DNA of 64,000 nucleotides from Snodgrassella alvi (GCF_002777855.1 NZ_MEIK01000034.1:124001-188000); one strand, 5' to 3'; positions 8,656-19,430 are shown, counted from the stretch's first letter. The notes: generated by a model from the letters alone, not told the origin. A program made the numbers and translations.

Positions 8656-9804
8656 ATGAGAAATTTAATTTGTGGAATATGGGCAACGATATTGCTGGCA
8701 GTTCTGCCAATGGCGCAGGCAGTGGAATTGCCCGTGATTAATGCTGCAGCGTATGCGGTGGCGGATGAGCAAAGCGGAATGATTCTGGCAAGCCGTGATA
8801 AGGATGCTCGGATTGAGCCAGCAGCGTTGACTAAGCTGATGACGGCTTACTTAGTTTTTGATGCTTTGCAAAGTGGCAAACTGAAAGCTCGCCAGCAATT
8901 GCAGGTTTCTTCAACTGGTTGGCAGACAGACGGCAGCAGAATGTTTTTACAGCAGGGTGTGCCGGTACAGGCTGAAACAGTGGTGCAGGGTATGCTGGTG
9001 ATTTCTGCCAATGATGCGGCAATAACGCTGGCTGAAGCAGTGGGCGGCAGTGAAAAAGCCTTTGTACAGCGTATGAATACACAAGCGCAGAAAATGGGGC
9101 TGCATCATACCCATTTTATGAATTGCACCGGTTTGCCAGTACAAGGACAATACAGTAGTGTGGGAGATTTGCTGATATTAGCACAGAGACTGGTTAGTGA
9201 TTTTCCACAGTATCAAAAATGGTTTGCTAAGAAATCATTTAGTTATAACGGAGTAACGCAGTTAAACCAAAATCTGCTGTTGTTTCGCGATGATCAGGTG
9301 GATGGTCTGGCTGTAGGGTATAGTATTAATGGCGGATATAATCTGGCTGTAAGCAGCAAGCGCAATGACCGCAGTAATATTGCAGTACTCGTAGGTGCAG
9401 ACAGCAGTGAGGCCAGAGCTGCTGAAGGCAGTAAGCTATTAAGCTGGGCTCTGACTTCTTTCAATACGGTGCGCTTATATCCGGCGGGACATAAACTTGC
9501 AGATATCACAGTTTACAAGGGTGCACATCGAAAGGTGCCAGTCGGATTTTTGCGTGATACCTATGTTACTGTGCCTGCTAATGGAGCTAAAGAGCTTGTA
9601 ATTGAACTAGATGCTGTACAGCCTGTAGTGGCACCTGTGTATAAAGGACAGAATATGGGGACGTTAAAGCTTCTGGCTGGAAACCAGACAATTGCTGAAC
9701 AGCAGGTGGTAGCACTGCATAATGTGGATGAGGCGGGTTGGTTCAGTCGCTGGCTGGATAGTGTTGCTTTGTGGTGGCACAATCTTTTTCGCAAAGCAAA
9801 ATAG
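8656..9804 (+). CDS. PBP5/DacA-family protein lacking catalytic residues
   Basis: The fold is that of the D-alanyl-D-alanine carboxypeptidases: signal peptide (residues 1-22), peptidase S11 domain (about 25-270), PBP5 C-terminal domain (about 280-355) and an amphipathic tail that would anchor it to the inner membrane. Two of three catalytic motifs are lost. The SxxK box reads A57-L-T-K60, with Ala (GCG, 8824-8826) for the nucleophilic serine. The KTG box reads A219-V-G221 (9310-9318). The SxN box (S117-A-N119) is intact. The frame is otherwise undamaged, so this looks like a retained pseudoenzyme. The frame also has an upstream ATG at 8617, but 8656 gives a standard signal peptide. Confidence 0.85.
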   Translation: MRNLICGIWATILLAVLPMAQAVELPVINAAAYAVADEQSGMILASRDKDARIEPAALTKLMTAYLVFDALQSGKLKARQQLQVSSTGWQTDGSRMFLQQGVPVQAETVVQGMLVISANDAAITLAEAVGGSEKAFVQRMNTQAQKMGLHHTHFMNCTGLPVQGQYSSVGDLLILAQRLVSDFPQYQKWFAKKSFSYNGVTQLNQNLLLFRDDQVDGLAVGYSINGGYNLAVSSKRNDRSNIAVLVGADSSEARAAEGSKLLSWALTSFNTVRLYPAGHKLADITVYKGAHRKVPVGFLRDTYVTVPANGAKELVIELDAVQPVVAPVYKGQNMGTLKLLAGNQTIAEQQVVALHNVDEAGWFSRWLDSVALWWHNLFRKAK

Positions 9805-9885
9805 CTGCGCCGGTTATGAGAAAGAAGCAAGTGGCTTTTGATAGCATAAAATAGGTAAATTTTTTCAGGAACCTAACAATAATAA

Positions 9886-9910
9886 AAAACCCATCATATT
9901 GATGGGTTTT
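9886..9910. terminator. Bidirectional terminator between the PBP5-like gene and purA
   Basis: AAAACCCATC (9886-9895) and GATGGGTTTT (9901-9910) form a perfect 10-bp stem with a 5-base loop. T runs flank it on both strands, serving the two convergent genes. Confidence 0.9.
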
Positions 9911-9924
9911 TGCTTTTTACTTAT

Positions 9925-11223
<1,299 letters not shown>

Positions 11224-11253
11224 TTACCTGCTCATACTAAAGGTTGGTTATTG

Positions 11254-12405
11254 CTACAAAGGAATCAGTTGCCATTGCTGGTTTTGCCAGACAAGTTGGC
11301 GGTCGCATCCTTTAACTTCGTTGCATTCAGGAGTGTAATCAATGATGACACATTCACCGGCTGAACGCAGTTGCTCTATTTCGTTTTTTGCAGCGGGGGC
11401 ATCGTGCACGCTGACTTTTATGCCGCGTAGTTTTTCTACTGGTGGCAGATGCCCAATTAAATCTCGTAAGTCAAAACTGAATCCTGAGGCTGGGCGGCTA
11501 CGGCCAAAATATTTGCCCAATCCGTCATAGCGGCCGCCTCGTGCCAACGCATCTGGCCAGTCTTCACTGTAGGCGGCAAACAGTAATCCGGTATGGTAAT
11601 TGTCTACTCGCAGTTCGCTCAGATCGATAAAGATGCTGTTGCTAGCAAAAGCCGCACATATTTGCTGAAGCTGTTGTAGTGCTATGCTGATTTCGGGTAA
11701 GTCAGGCAATATGGTGCGGGCGGTCTGTAATACTTCTTGCGTTCCATATAGGGTGGGTAAGGCGATGAAGGCATCAATCCACTGTTGCGAAAGCTGCCAT
11801 TGCAGGACACATTTTTCAACGGCTGAGGCGTCTTTTGCCTGCATTAGCTGTAATAGTGAAGCAGCTTGCTGATCATCCAGTCCGGCAGCTTCAGCTAAAG
11901 CATAAAAAATACCGATGTGCCCCAGCGATAAGGTGGGTGCAGAAACATTAACGATAGCTAAACTTTTCAGCATTAAATCGATCAGCTCAATATCTGCATC
12001 GATACCTGCGTGGCCATATAGTTCGGCACCAATCTGTAAAGGTTCGCGAGTGCTTAGAAAGCCGTCAGGTCTTGCATGTAATACTGAACCGGCATAGCAC
12101 AGACGGTTTAGGCCGCTGTTGGCAGAAAGTAAATGTGCGTCAATACGGGCTACCTGCGGGGTGATATCTGCACGCAGACCCAGTTGCCGGCCGCTAAGCT
12201 GGTCGACAACTCGGATGGTTTTAAGAGACAAACCTTCATCAATACGGGTAAGTAAAGATTGGCTATACTCAAGCAGAGGAGGGCAGACGAGTTCGTAGCC
12301 ATGAACGCGATAAAGTGCTAACAGCTGTTCTTTGGCGCTTTCCAGCTGGCGCGCCGCAGAAGGAAGGATGTCGGCAATGTATTCGGGCAATTGCCAAGAC
12401 TGCAT
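11254..12405 (-). CDS. hisZ: ATP phosphoribosyltransferase regulatory subunit
   Basis: HisZ resembles histidyl-tRNA synthetase but lacks tRNA charging; it pairs with the short form of HisG in the first step of histidine synthesis. The 383-residue product has the class II synthetase-like regions LLEYSQSL, LGLRADITPQVARI and, near residue 290, ALARGGRYDGLG. The tRNA-binding C-terminal domain of a true HisS is missing, which supports HisZ. It lies upstream of purA on the same strand. Confidence 0.93.
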   Translation of the reverse strand: MQSWQLPEYIADILPSAARQLESAKEQLLALYRVHGYELVCPPLLEYSQSLLTRIDEGLSLKTIRVVDQLSGRQLGLRADITPQVARIDAHLLSANSGLNRLCYAGSVLHARPDGFLSTREPLQIGAELYGHAGIDADIELIDLMLKSLAIVNVSAPTLSLGHIGIFYALAEAAGLDDQQAASLLQLMQAKDASAVEKCVLQWQLSQQWIDAFIALPTLYGTQEVLQTARTILPDLPEISIALQQLQQICAAFASNSIFIDLSELRVDNYHTGLLFAAYSEDWPDALARGGRYDGLGKYFGRSRPASGFSFDLRDLIGHLPPVEKLRGIKVSVHDAPAAKNEIEQLRSAGECVIIDYTPECNEVKGCDRQLVWQNQQWQLIPL

Positions 12406-12556
12406 TGATATTCCTTACAAAATACAAGCCACACTGCAGCTGAAGCAACAGTGTGACATGGACATGAAAAGGCAGGAAAATGCTGTGCCTGTGGTCTGTT
12501 AAAACATCACTTTATCACAATTTAACGTTTTTATACCAGAGGCAATACTGGCTGGC

Positions 12557-13375
12557 TTACCATTTTACCCAGCCTGTTACCCAAGTTAGCAGGATGATGC
12601 CGCCAAATATGATTCGGTACCAAGCAAAGGGAATATAGTTTTTGTGGGCAACGAAGCGCAGTAATGCTTTGACTGCCACCAGAGCAGAAAGAAAAGCGGC
12701 AATGAAGCCAATGGCAATCAGCAGCAAATCATCGCGAGTAAATTCATTCAAATGTTTGAGCATGTCGTAGCCAGTGGCGGCAATCATCACCGGTACGGCC
12801 AGAAAAAAAGAAAATTCGGTAGCGGCTTTGCGTTCAATACCCCACATCATGCCACCCATAATGGTACTGCCGGAACGGGAGGTACCCGGAATTAGTGCCA
12901 GAATTTGTGCTAGTCCTACGACGAGGGCATCACGCGGACGCATTTCCTCTACGCTGCGTACTTTGGGTTGACAACGGGTTTGACGTTTTTCAATCCATAA
13001 AATCAATAGGCCGCCGATAACCAGTGCAGTAGCAACGGTAATGGGGTTAAAGAGGTAATGTTTGATTTGTTCGCTAAAGAGCAAACCCATGATGGCGGCA
13101 GGAATAAAGGCAATGGCAAGATTGAGAACAAAACGGTTAGTGGCTGGTTCTTTGCCGATATGCGTGATGATGTGGGCAAAGCGGTGTTTGTATTCGAAAA
13201 TAATAGCGAGGATGGCACCTAGCTGAATAGTGATATCAAATACTTCGCCAGTGGTCTGAAATTTAAGCAGGTTGCCAACAACAATTAGATGGCCGGTACT
13301 GGAAACCGGTAAAAATTCGGTTAAGCCTTCTACGATGCCCAGTATTAGAGCTTTGAGAAACAGGACAATATCCAT
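12557..13375 (-). CDS. uppP: Undecaprenyl-diphosphatase
   Basis: UppP (BacA) dephosphorylates undecaprenyl diphosphate and so recycles the lipid carrier for peptidoglycan and other glycans. This 272-residue integral membrane protein has both catalytic motifs: [14 protein letters not shown] (about residues 16-29) and PGTSRSG (near residue 164). About eight membrane segments are expected. It is preceded by dsbA on the same strand, with a long hairpin between them. Confidence 0.96.
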   Translation of the reverse strand: MDIVLFLKALILGIVEGLTEFLPVSSTGHLIVVGNLLKFQTTGEVFDITIQLGAILAIIFEYKHRFAHIITHIGKEPATNRFVLNLAIAFIPAAIMGLLFSEQIKHYLFNPITVATALVIGGLLILWIEKRQTRCQPKVRSVEEMRPRDALVVGLAQILALIPGTSRSGSTIMGGMMWGIERKAATEFSFFLAVPVMIAATGYDMLKHLNEFTRDDLLLIAIGFIAAFLSALVAVKALLRFVAHKNYIPFAWYRIIFGGIILLTWVTGWVKW

Positions 13376-13418
13376 TTTATTTACTGTTCTTTATAAATTG
13401 AAGCCACAAATTCTATGC

Positions 13419-13457
13419 AAAACAATAGTGTGTTTGAGGGAAACACACTATTGTTTT
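13419..13457. terminator. Long hairpin between dsbA and uppP
   Basis: A perfect 17-bp inverted repeat (13419-13435 / 13441-13457) with a 5-base loop ends in TTTT on either strand. On the minus strand it lies directly after dsbA and probably terminates it. Confidence 0.8.
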
Positions 13458-13474
13458 AAATCACAGGCTGAAAT

Positions 13475-14170
13475 CTACCGATTTGCAGAAGCAGCTAGTG
13501 ATGCGCCTATGCTTTTTGGTAGTTTACGTGCGCTTGCAGCACGTGCGCTATTCTCATTGCGTACTTTTTCAATTAATTCATTCAGGGTTTTCATTCCTGC
13601 TGCAAATCCTTGCGGAAATTTAAGTTCGTATTTACCGCCTACAATTACAGTTGGTGTGGAGAGGATATTGTATTTTTCACCCATTTTACGCATGCTGGTA
13701 GCGGCGGCGGCATTTTCCAGACTGTTGTAAGATTTAACCAATTTTTGTCCGTCAAAGGCGGTTTGCTGTACCGCCCATTTATTGAATACTTCCGGTCGCC
13801 ATAATTCAATGTGCTTGTTGAAAATGGCGTCGAAAATCAGCGGGTCTGCCTGTAATTTCATATTGGTGCTGTTAACTGCGGCGGCGACACGGGCAAGATT
13901 GTAGTATACGTCATCATCCCAGACTACATGTACTGGACGCAGGTAGGTATCGGGGGCGAAAGATTTCATTTCCTTGAGCATATAGGGTTCAAGGTGGGAG
14001 CAATGGATACAGCTGTAGGAGAAAAATTCCAGTACTTCCACTTTGTCTTTATGTAGCTGCGGTATAGGTTTGTCCAGTACAACGTAATCTACGTTAACGA
14101 GTGAAGCATGTACTAGGCCACTGGCGAATACCAATGAAGTGGCCATGATGGCAATAATTTTTTTTAGCAT
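13475..14170 (-). CDS. dsbA: Thiol:disulfide interchange protein DsbA
   Basis: DsbA introduces disulfide bonds into periplasmic proteins. The 231-residue protein has a Sec signal peptide (about 1-22, ending VHA), a thioredoxin-like fold with active site CIHC in FFSYSCIHCSHLEPY, and the cis-proline loop STPTVIVGG. The signal has no lipobox, so the protein should be soluble. The last 20 or so residues are a Ser/Ala-rich extension beyond the usual domain. ACAGGAAA precedes the start. The SPOR-protein gene is 35 bases upstream on the same strand. Confidence 0.93.
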   Translation of the reverse strand: MLKKIIAIMATSLVFASGLVHASLVNVDYVVLDKPIPQLHKDKVEVLEFFSYSCIHCSHLEPYMLKEMKSFAPDTYLRPVHVVWDDDVYYNLARVAAAVNSTNMKLQADPLIFDAIFNKHIELWRPEVFNKWAVQQTAFDGQKLVKSYNSLENAAAATSMRKMGEKYNILSTPTVIVGGKYELKFPQGFAAGMKTLNELIEKVRNENSARAASARKLPKSIGASLAASANR

Positions 14171-14205
14171 GTTGATTTCCTGTTTTTTTATGAAAGCTGT
14201 GTAAC

Positions 14206-14916
14206 TCAGGATGCTGCTCTGGTCAGGCTATCGATATTATGTTGTTGCAGTATCTTTTTAATCTGGCCAGCTTGATTCTGGTTCAGATTGTCTGTCTGTA
14301 CACGGTATTTGGTTGTGCCGTTGACTTTAGCTGTCTGTACTGTGCTATTGATACCGAGCATCACCAGTTTAGCGCGTTGGGCATCGGCATCGGTACGATT
14401 GCTGTAGGAACCGATCTGAAGATAGACTTTATTGCCAGTATGTTGTTTTTCTGCTGCCTGCTGAGCTTTTTCCAGACTGCCGTTGCTAAGTATCTGTTCG
14501 GGGGTGACATGAGTCTTGCTACTACCTGAGGGTACTTTTTTGGGTGTTTTAGCCGGCTCTTTATGCTCTTCATTTGGTCTGGTTGTCGGTGTATGCACTC
14601 CTGTAACCTGATTTTCAATGCCCCCGATGTTTAGCGGTTCTGAGGCAGGGGGAACAGTCTGCGACTGGCTGTTTGAAGATGCTGATGCTGCACCATCGGG
14701 AATGAATGGCTGGGTTGCAGATGCGCCGTTATCTGGAGTGAGTATTTCCGGCTTTTGTGGCTCAGATGCCTCAGGGATAGCTGGTGTTTTGAAATCAGAC
14801 TTGCTTTTATTCAGGTAAAACAGGATACCGGCGATGATGGCAGTTGCTATCAATAAGCCGACGATAAAGCTGATTAACCCTTTACCTGCCTGACGAATCG
14901 GTGTGTACATATGCAT
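14206..14916 (-). CDS. SPOR-domain inner-membrane protein
   Basis: The 236-residue protein has a short cytoplasmic start, one transmembrane helix (about 13-36), a Pro/Ser/Thr-rich linker of about 120 residues, and a C-terminal SPOR domain (about 165-234, starting KVYLQIGSYSNRTDADAQR). SPOR domains bind denuded glycan strands at the division septum, as in FtsN and DedD. The architecture matches FtsN- or DedD-like division proteins, but which one cannot be told from the sequence. AAAGG precedes the ATG at 14916; an alternative ATG lies two codons on. Confidence 0.85.
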   Translation of the reverse strand: MHMYTPIRQAGKGLISFIVGLLIATAIIAGILFYLNKSKSDFKTPAIPEASEPQKPEILTPDNGASATQPFIPDGAASASSNSQSQTVPPASEPLNIGGIENQVTGVHTPTTRPNEEHKEPAKTPKKVPSGSSKTHVTPEQILSNGSLEKAQQAAEKQHTGNKVYLQIGSYSNRTDADAQRAKLVMLGINSTVQTAKVNGTTKYRVQTDNLNQNQAGQIKKILQQHNIDSLTRAAS

Positions 14917-15015
14917 GTTGAAAGCCTTTATGTTGGCATTTTATACGGCAAATTTTAATCAGGGCCGGATGCTTGTTTAGGGAAGGTGGCATCTGTTATT
15001 TTGCCCTATTTCATA

Positions 15016-16512
15016 TTATAAAGCACGGCGAAAACTTATGGCGCGCAAAATGTGCCCGTTTCCAACGTCATGGTTATCATCCATATCGGCCAGAGTTCGG
15101 GCAATACGTAATATTCGGTGAAAACTGCGGGCTGAAAGGGATAGTTTTTCGATGGCACCGGCTAAAGTCTGTTTGGCTTCGCGGCTAATGCGAGCGATGT
15201 TGTCCAGCTCGCGGTTGCTTAGCTGAGCATTAATTTTACCCTGACGCTGATACTGGCGTGCACGGGCGGTGCTGACTCGTTCGCGGATACTACAGCTGCT
15301 TTCACCGTCTGCCTGCTGAATCAAGTCACTAGCTGGCAAGCTGGGTACTTCAATAATGAGATCTATGCGATCGAGGAGGGGGCCGGAAATTTTGTTGCGG
15401 TAGCGCACTATGGCCTCAGGTGTACAACGGCATGCTCGTACTGAGTGACCCAGATAACCGCATGGACAAGGGTTCATGGCTGCTATCAGCTGGAATTTGG
15501 CCGGATAAGTTGCCTGCCGTGCTGCACGGGAAATGTGTATTTCGCCACTTTCTAAAGGTTCTCGCAGCACTTCAAGTACTTTGCGGTCAAATTCTGGTAG
15601 TTCATCCAGAAACAGAATGCCATGATGGGCCAAAGATATTTCACCTGGACGCGGGTCAGAACCACCGCCGACCAATGCAACAGCAGAGGTGCTATGATGC
15701 GGAGAGCGGAATGGACGATTTTGCTGGTATTGTTGTTGTCCGTGTGGCAACAGTGACTGTAAAGACCAAACGCTGACCAATTCAGTGGCGGTCAGTGGCG
15801 GAAGAATACCCGGAAGACGTTGTGCAAGCATGGATTTACCGGTACCGGGTGGCCCAGACATGAGCAGACTATGGCCACCAGCGGCTGCGATTTCCAGTGC
15901 CAGCCGTGCAGTTTGTTGTCCGCGTACATCGGCCATATCTGGATAGCTGATTTCGGTAGGATACTGATGTAGATGTTCGGTATTTATGGCTTTAAGTGGC
16001 TGTTCATAATTGAGATGAGCAACTACATCTGCAAGTGTCTCGGCTCCAAAGACTTGTGCTTCTGGTAGGAGAGCTGTTTGGAAAGCATTGTCTTGAGGCA
16101 GGATAAAGGCACGCTGTGCCTGCCGTGCTGCTTCCGCCATAGCGATGGCACCGCGAATAGGCCTTATTTGGCCGGATAAGCCAAGTTCACCGGCCAGCTC
16201 ATAAGTCTGTAGTGCGCTTGGATCAATCTGGCCGGAAGCGGCCAATATGCCAATGGCGATGGGTAGATCAAAACGACCAGATTCTTTGGGTAAATCTGCG
16301 GGAGCTAAATTAACGGTAATTTTTTTTGCTGGAAAATCAAACCCAGACTGAATAATAGCTGCTCTGACGCGGTCGCGGCTTTCTTTAACTTCTGTATCCG
16401 GTAATCCTACTATACTAAATGCTGGTAGACCGTTGGCCAGATGTGCTTCTACTTCTACTAATGGTGCTGCCATGCCAGCCAGTGCACGACTATATACAAC
16501 TGCCCATGACAT
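15016..16512 (-). CDS. comM: ComM/YifB-family Mg-chelatase-like ATPase
   Basis: ComM is a hexameric AAA+ helicase that helps branch migration during natural transformation. The 498-residue product has the N-terminal ChlI domain (SRALAGMAAPLVEVE), Walker A SGPPGTGKSM near residue 217, Walker B ILFLDELPEF, and the cysteine-rich MNPCPCGYLGHS segment. AAGGAAC precedes the ATG. The gene is 11 bases downstream of ubiK. Neisseriaceae are commonly competent, which fits a transformation role here. Confidence 0.92.
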   Translation of the reverse strand: MSWAVVYSRALAGMAAPLVEVEAHLANGLPAFSIVGLPDTEVKESRDRVRAAIIQSGFDFPAKKITVNLAPADLPKESGRFDLPIAIGILAASGQIDPSALQTYELAGELGLSGQIRPIRGAIAMAEAARQAQRAFILPQDNAFQTALLPEAQVFGAETLADVVAHLNYEQPLKAINTEHLHQYPTEISYPDMADVRGQQTARLALEIAAAGGHSLLMSGPPGTGKSMLAQRLPGILPPLTATELVSVWSLQSLLPHGQQQYQQNRPFRSPHHSTSAVALVGGGSDPRPGEISLAHHGILFLDELPEFDRKVLEVLREPLESGEIHISRAARQATYPAKFQLIAAMNPCPCGYLGHSVRACRCTPEAIVRYRNKISGPLLDRIDLIIEVPSLPASDLIQQADGESSCSIRERVSTARARQYQRQGKINAQLSNRELDNIARISREAKQTLAGAIEKLSLSARSFHRILRIARTLADMDDNHDVGNGHILRAISFRRAL

Positions 16513-16523
16513 GGCTTAGTTCC

Positions 16524-16826
16524 TTAGGCAGGTGAAGTGTTATTATTTTCTGCGGAAGATATTGGTTGTGCGCTGTCGGCATTGCTGTTTTGTGCCAGTA
16601 AAGCTTCCAGTGCTATCACGCGGCTTTCCAGTTCAGCCAGTTTTTCCCTGGTTTTAAGAAGAACCTGCTGCTGGATATCAAATTCTTCACGGGTAATCAG
16701 ATCCATGCGATTAAAAGCACTACCTAGCATGGATTTAACATTTTTTTCCATGTCTTTGATGGGGCTATTGCTGATGGTATCGCCGAGTTTTTCGCTGATA
16801 TCGTCAAAAAATTTTTTGCTGAGCAT
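16524..16826 (-). CDS. ubiK: Ubiquinone biosynthesis accessory factor UbiK
   Basis: The 100-residue protein has the BMFP/YqiC pattern: an amphipathic N-terminal helix, then a coiled coil with ITREEFDIQQQVLLKTREKLAELESRV. UbiK interacts with UbiJ and supports aerobic ubiquinone synthesis. It carries a Ser/Asn/Ala-rich tail after about residue 85. It is followed directly by comM, an arrangement seen in many proteobacteria. Confidence 0.9.
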   Translation of the reverse strand: MLSKKFFDDISEKLGDTISNSPIKDMEKNVKSMLGSAFNRMDLITREEFDIQQQVLLKTREKLAELESRVIALEALLAQNSNADSAQPISSAENNNTSPA

Positions 16827-16910
16827 GGCGTGAATCCTTTTGATGGCAAGGTAATCAATGTGTGTGATTGTACGGGTGAAAGCGCCGGCGATGCAATGCT
16901 TATATAGTAT

Positions 16911-17351
16911 TCAGGGGGCGGAAAATACAATATTGTAATGTTGTCCATCCAAAGTTAGGTCGCCAAGAAAATCGTTGCGTTCATCAACACATACTGGGAG
17001 CACAGCGTGATGAGCCGTCCAGAGGCCATTTCCCTGTGACTTAAAGTCTGTACGATTGAAACCCAAATCCATGTTGCGCATAGTGAAATGGATGCTAATG
17101 CGTTTAACTGATGCAGGCACCTGCCGCATAGTGATATTAAAGGGTTTGGTAACGTCTGCCGGTGGGGTGAACTGGATAATGGCACCACCAGGCAGTATGC
17201 AGCCGTTGCGTATGTTGCAGTTACTAAGTGTGCTTTGCGCATCTATACGGCTGTTTTGCCAGAATATTATGCCAATAATGAACGGTACGGCCACAATGAA
17301 TATCAGTAAGCCGATGATAACAGCTGTTGAATTTTTAGCAGGCTGGGACAT
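16911..17351 (-). CDS. Membrane-anchored protein of unknown function
   Basis: The 146-residue protein has a short cytoplasmic N-terminus, one transmembrane helix (about residues 10-32), and a periplasmic domain of about 110 residues. That domain has three cysteines, two close together (NCNIRNGC) and one in LPVCVDERND, so a disulfide is plausible. Its pattern (GGAIIQFTPP, KRISIHFTMRNMDLGFNR) looks like a beta-rich domain. I do not recognise the family. It is followed by ubiK after 84 bases, and its transcription unit is unclear. Confidence 0.7.
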   Translation of the reverse strand: MSQPAKNSTAVIIGLLIFIVAVPFIIGIIFWQNSRIDAQSTLSNCNIRNGCILPGGAIIQFTPPADVTKPFNITMRQVPASVKRISIHFTMRNMDLGFNRTDFKSQGNGLWTAHHAVLPVCVDERNDFLGDLTLDGQHYNIVFSAP

Positions 17352-17430
17352 GATGTTGGCAAAAAGTTTCAGTTTAGAATTGGTAAATGAGAATAAATAG
17401 GTAGCAGATTTTTAAATGGTATTTAATTAC

Positions 17431-18222
17431 TTATTCCAGCTCGTGGATGATGCCATGTGCACCTAGATTCATCCAATCAGGTTGCGGTGTTGTTAAACCA
17501 GTTTTCTTTTGAAAAACCATGACAGGCACACTTGAGGGCTCTTGTTGTAATAGGGTAAGCAGTAATTTTATATCATCGATACTGGATATTGGCCAGATAA
17601 TGGCAGCAGCTGACTGTGCCTGCTGCCACTGTTCACGGCTAAAGCAGATTGCCCAGATATGGTCTATAGGGTGTTGTTGTGCCAAATACTGTAATTGATT
17701 GGCAGGTGCATATATGCTGACTGCTGCGGCAATACCAGAGTGATAAGGCAGTATTTTGAGCTGCGGCTCTTGGGCAGAGACAGTGTGAAAACCGGTATTA
17801 AACTGCCCTCTCATCCTCGTAGGAATGGAAAGAGCCGCCAAAATAGGCGCATTAGCCGGTAACATGGGTGTTACTGTAAGCTTACCCGGTTGCTGCCAGC
17901 ACCAGCTTTGTTGCTCCCGAGCGCAAAGTTGTCCCCGCCATTGTCTGGCACCAATACGATAGAAATGCAGGTGAACATGGGCGTGTTCATATTTGTGAAT
18001 TTTGGTGAGCCATGGAGTGGCTTGGATGACGTCAATGCCTAGCTCTTCTTTGAATTCGCGCTGTAGGGCGGTTAAATAGGTTTCACCAGTTTCTACTTTT
18101 CCACCAGCAAATTCCCAGTAGCCGGCATATGCTTTACCTGCTGGACGGGAGCTAAGCAAAAATTCTCCTTGTGGGTTGTATAGTACGCCGGCTACAACTT
18201 CTACCAGTTTGTCGGTATTCAT
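17431..18222 (-). CDS. Nudix hydrolase with degenerate ThiE-like domain
   Basis: Residues 1-130 are a MutT-type Nudix domain; the Nudix box starts GGKVETGE and continues REFKEELGI (about residues 35-61), with all key acidic residues present. This domain type removes 8-oxo-dGTP. The rest (about 150-263) resembles the thiamine-phosphate synthase domain fused to MutT in many proteobacteria. It is short and lacks recognisable substrate-binding motifs (it ends LGAHGIIHELE), so catalysis by that part is doubtful. The start overlaps the acpS stop by 4 bases (ATGA), showing translational coupling. Confidence 0.85.
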   Translation of the reverse strand: MNTDKLVEVVAGVLYNPQGEFLLSSRPAGKAYAGYWEFAGGKVETGETYLTALQREFKEELGIDVIQATPWLTKIHKYEHAHVHLHFYRIGARQWRGQLCAREQQSWCWQQPGKLTVTPMLPANAPILAALSIPTRMRGQFNTGFHTVSAQEPQLKILPYHSGIAAAVSIYAPANQLQYLAQQHPIDHIWAICFSREQWQQAQSAAAIIWPISSIDDIKLLLTLLQQEPSSVPVMVFQKKTGLTTPQPDWMNLGAHGIIHELE

Positions 18223-18605
18223 TTAAGATACTCAGCTACGACAAATGCCACAATATAATTTTCTTCATCGGTGAGGCTGAGATGGATACGGCCGATGTTT
18301 TTTTGGCTGAGCCATTGTGCTAAGGGTTTTTCTACTATAAATTCCGGACGGCCCAGCTCATTGTGACCGATGCCAATGTTTCGAAGCGTTACCGGGCTAC
18401 GCAAACCGGTATGTACGGCTTTGGCAAATGCTTCTTTGGCGGCAAAGCGCTTTGCGAGAAATTGAACCGGCTGATTAGCTGAAGGCCATTCCAGCGCTTC
18501 TATCCGAGATAGCATTTTTTCAGCCACGGCATTGGCTCCGTAGGTTTTGCACATTTTGGCGATGCGATCGATTTTGACTAAGTCTGTACCTATGCCGTAA
18601 ATCAT
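18219..18605 (-). CDS. acpS: Holo-[acyl-carrier-protein] synthase
   Basis: AcpS transfers 4'-phosphopantetheine from CoA to acyl carrier protein. The 128-residue protein has both signature motifs: MIYGIGTDLVKIDRI at the start and FLAKRFAAKEAFAKA near residue 68, followed by IHLSLTDEENYIVAFVV. It lies 24 bases after pdxJ, and pdxJ-acpS is a common operon order. Confidence 0.96.
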   Translation of the reverse strand: MIYGIGTDLVKIDRIAKMCKTYGANAVAEKMLSRIEALEWPSANQPVQFLAKRFAAKEAFAKAVHTGLRSPVTLRNIGIGHNELGRPEFIVEKPLAQWLSQKNIGRIHLSLTDEENYIVAFVVAEYLK

Positions 18606-18629
18606 TTTGTCCCTTTTACTGCTGAAAGA

Positions 18630-19358
18630 TTAATAAGGAATACTGCGCGCACGGAAGATGGCGGCCTTCATTTGTTCGATGGCTTGGGGGAGACCGATAA
18701 AAATGGCCTGTGCAATCAATGCGTGGCCGATATTCAGTTCCTGAATAGCCAGAATTTTCGCTATGGGGGCGACGTTATGAATGTTCAGACCATGTCCAGC
18801 GTTGACGATGATACCCATTTCGCTGGCCTGATGGGCTGCTTCTTCAATACGAGCAAGCTGCAGCCTTCTCTGCTGTGGGGCGGCATCAGCATAGGCACCA
18901 GTATGCAGTTCGATAACGGGTGCAGCTACTTCGCAGCAGGCCTGTATCTGATTGCTGTCGGCATCAACAAATAAGGAAACACGAATACCGGCCGCTGTGA
19001 GCTTTTGAATATATTCTGCTACTTTATCCTGTTGCGATAATACATCTAACCCGCCTTCGGTAGTAATTTCCTGCCTTTTTTCCGGCACGATGCACACATC
19101 AGCAGGTTGAACAGCCAGTGCATTGTCCAGCATCTCCGGCGTGAGTGCCATTTCCAAATTTAAACGTGTGCTGATGGCATTTCTGACAGCAAATACATCG
19201 GCATCATGAATATGGCGCCGGTCTTCGCGTAAGTGCATGGTAATGAGGTCTGCACCATGCGTTTCAGCCAATAGTGCTGCTTCTAGCGGACTCGGGTAAA
19301 TACTGCCGCGGGCATTGCGCACGGTGGCAACGTGATCGATATTGACGCCAAGTAGCAT
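18630..19358 (-). CDS. pdxJ: Pyridoxine 5'-phosphate synthase
   Basis: PdxJ condenses 1-deoxyxylulose-5-phosphate with 3-amino-2-oxopropyl phosphate to make pyridoxine phosphate. The 242-residue TIM barrel has [17 protein letters not shown], the [15 protein letters not shown] segment, HLREDRRHI, and near the end VNAGHGLN and LNIGHALI. It sits between yfaE and acpS, all on the same strand. Confidence 0.97.
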   Translation of the reverse strand: MLLGVNIDHVATVRNARGSIYPSPLEAALLAETHGADLITMHLREDRRHIHDADVFAVRNAISTRLNLEMALTPEMLDNALAVQPADVCIVPEKRQEITTEGGLDVLSQQDKVAEYIQKLTAAGIRVSLFVDADSNQIQACCEVAAPVIELHTGAYADAAPQQRRLQLARIEEAAHQASEMGIIVNAGHGLNIHNVAPIAKILAIQELNIGHALIAQAIFIGLPQAIEQMKAAIFRARSIPY

Positions 19359-19430
19359 GTGCTTTTACCTAGAATTGATTATGGATAGGTTACGATACTT
19401 CAGCCTTGTAGGGCTGTAAAGGAAAACGTT

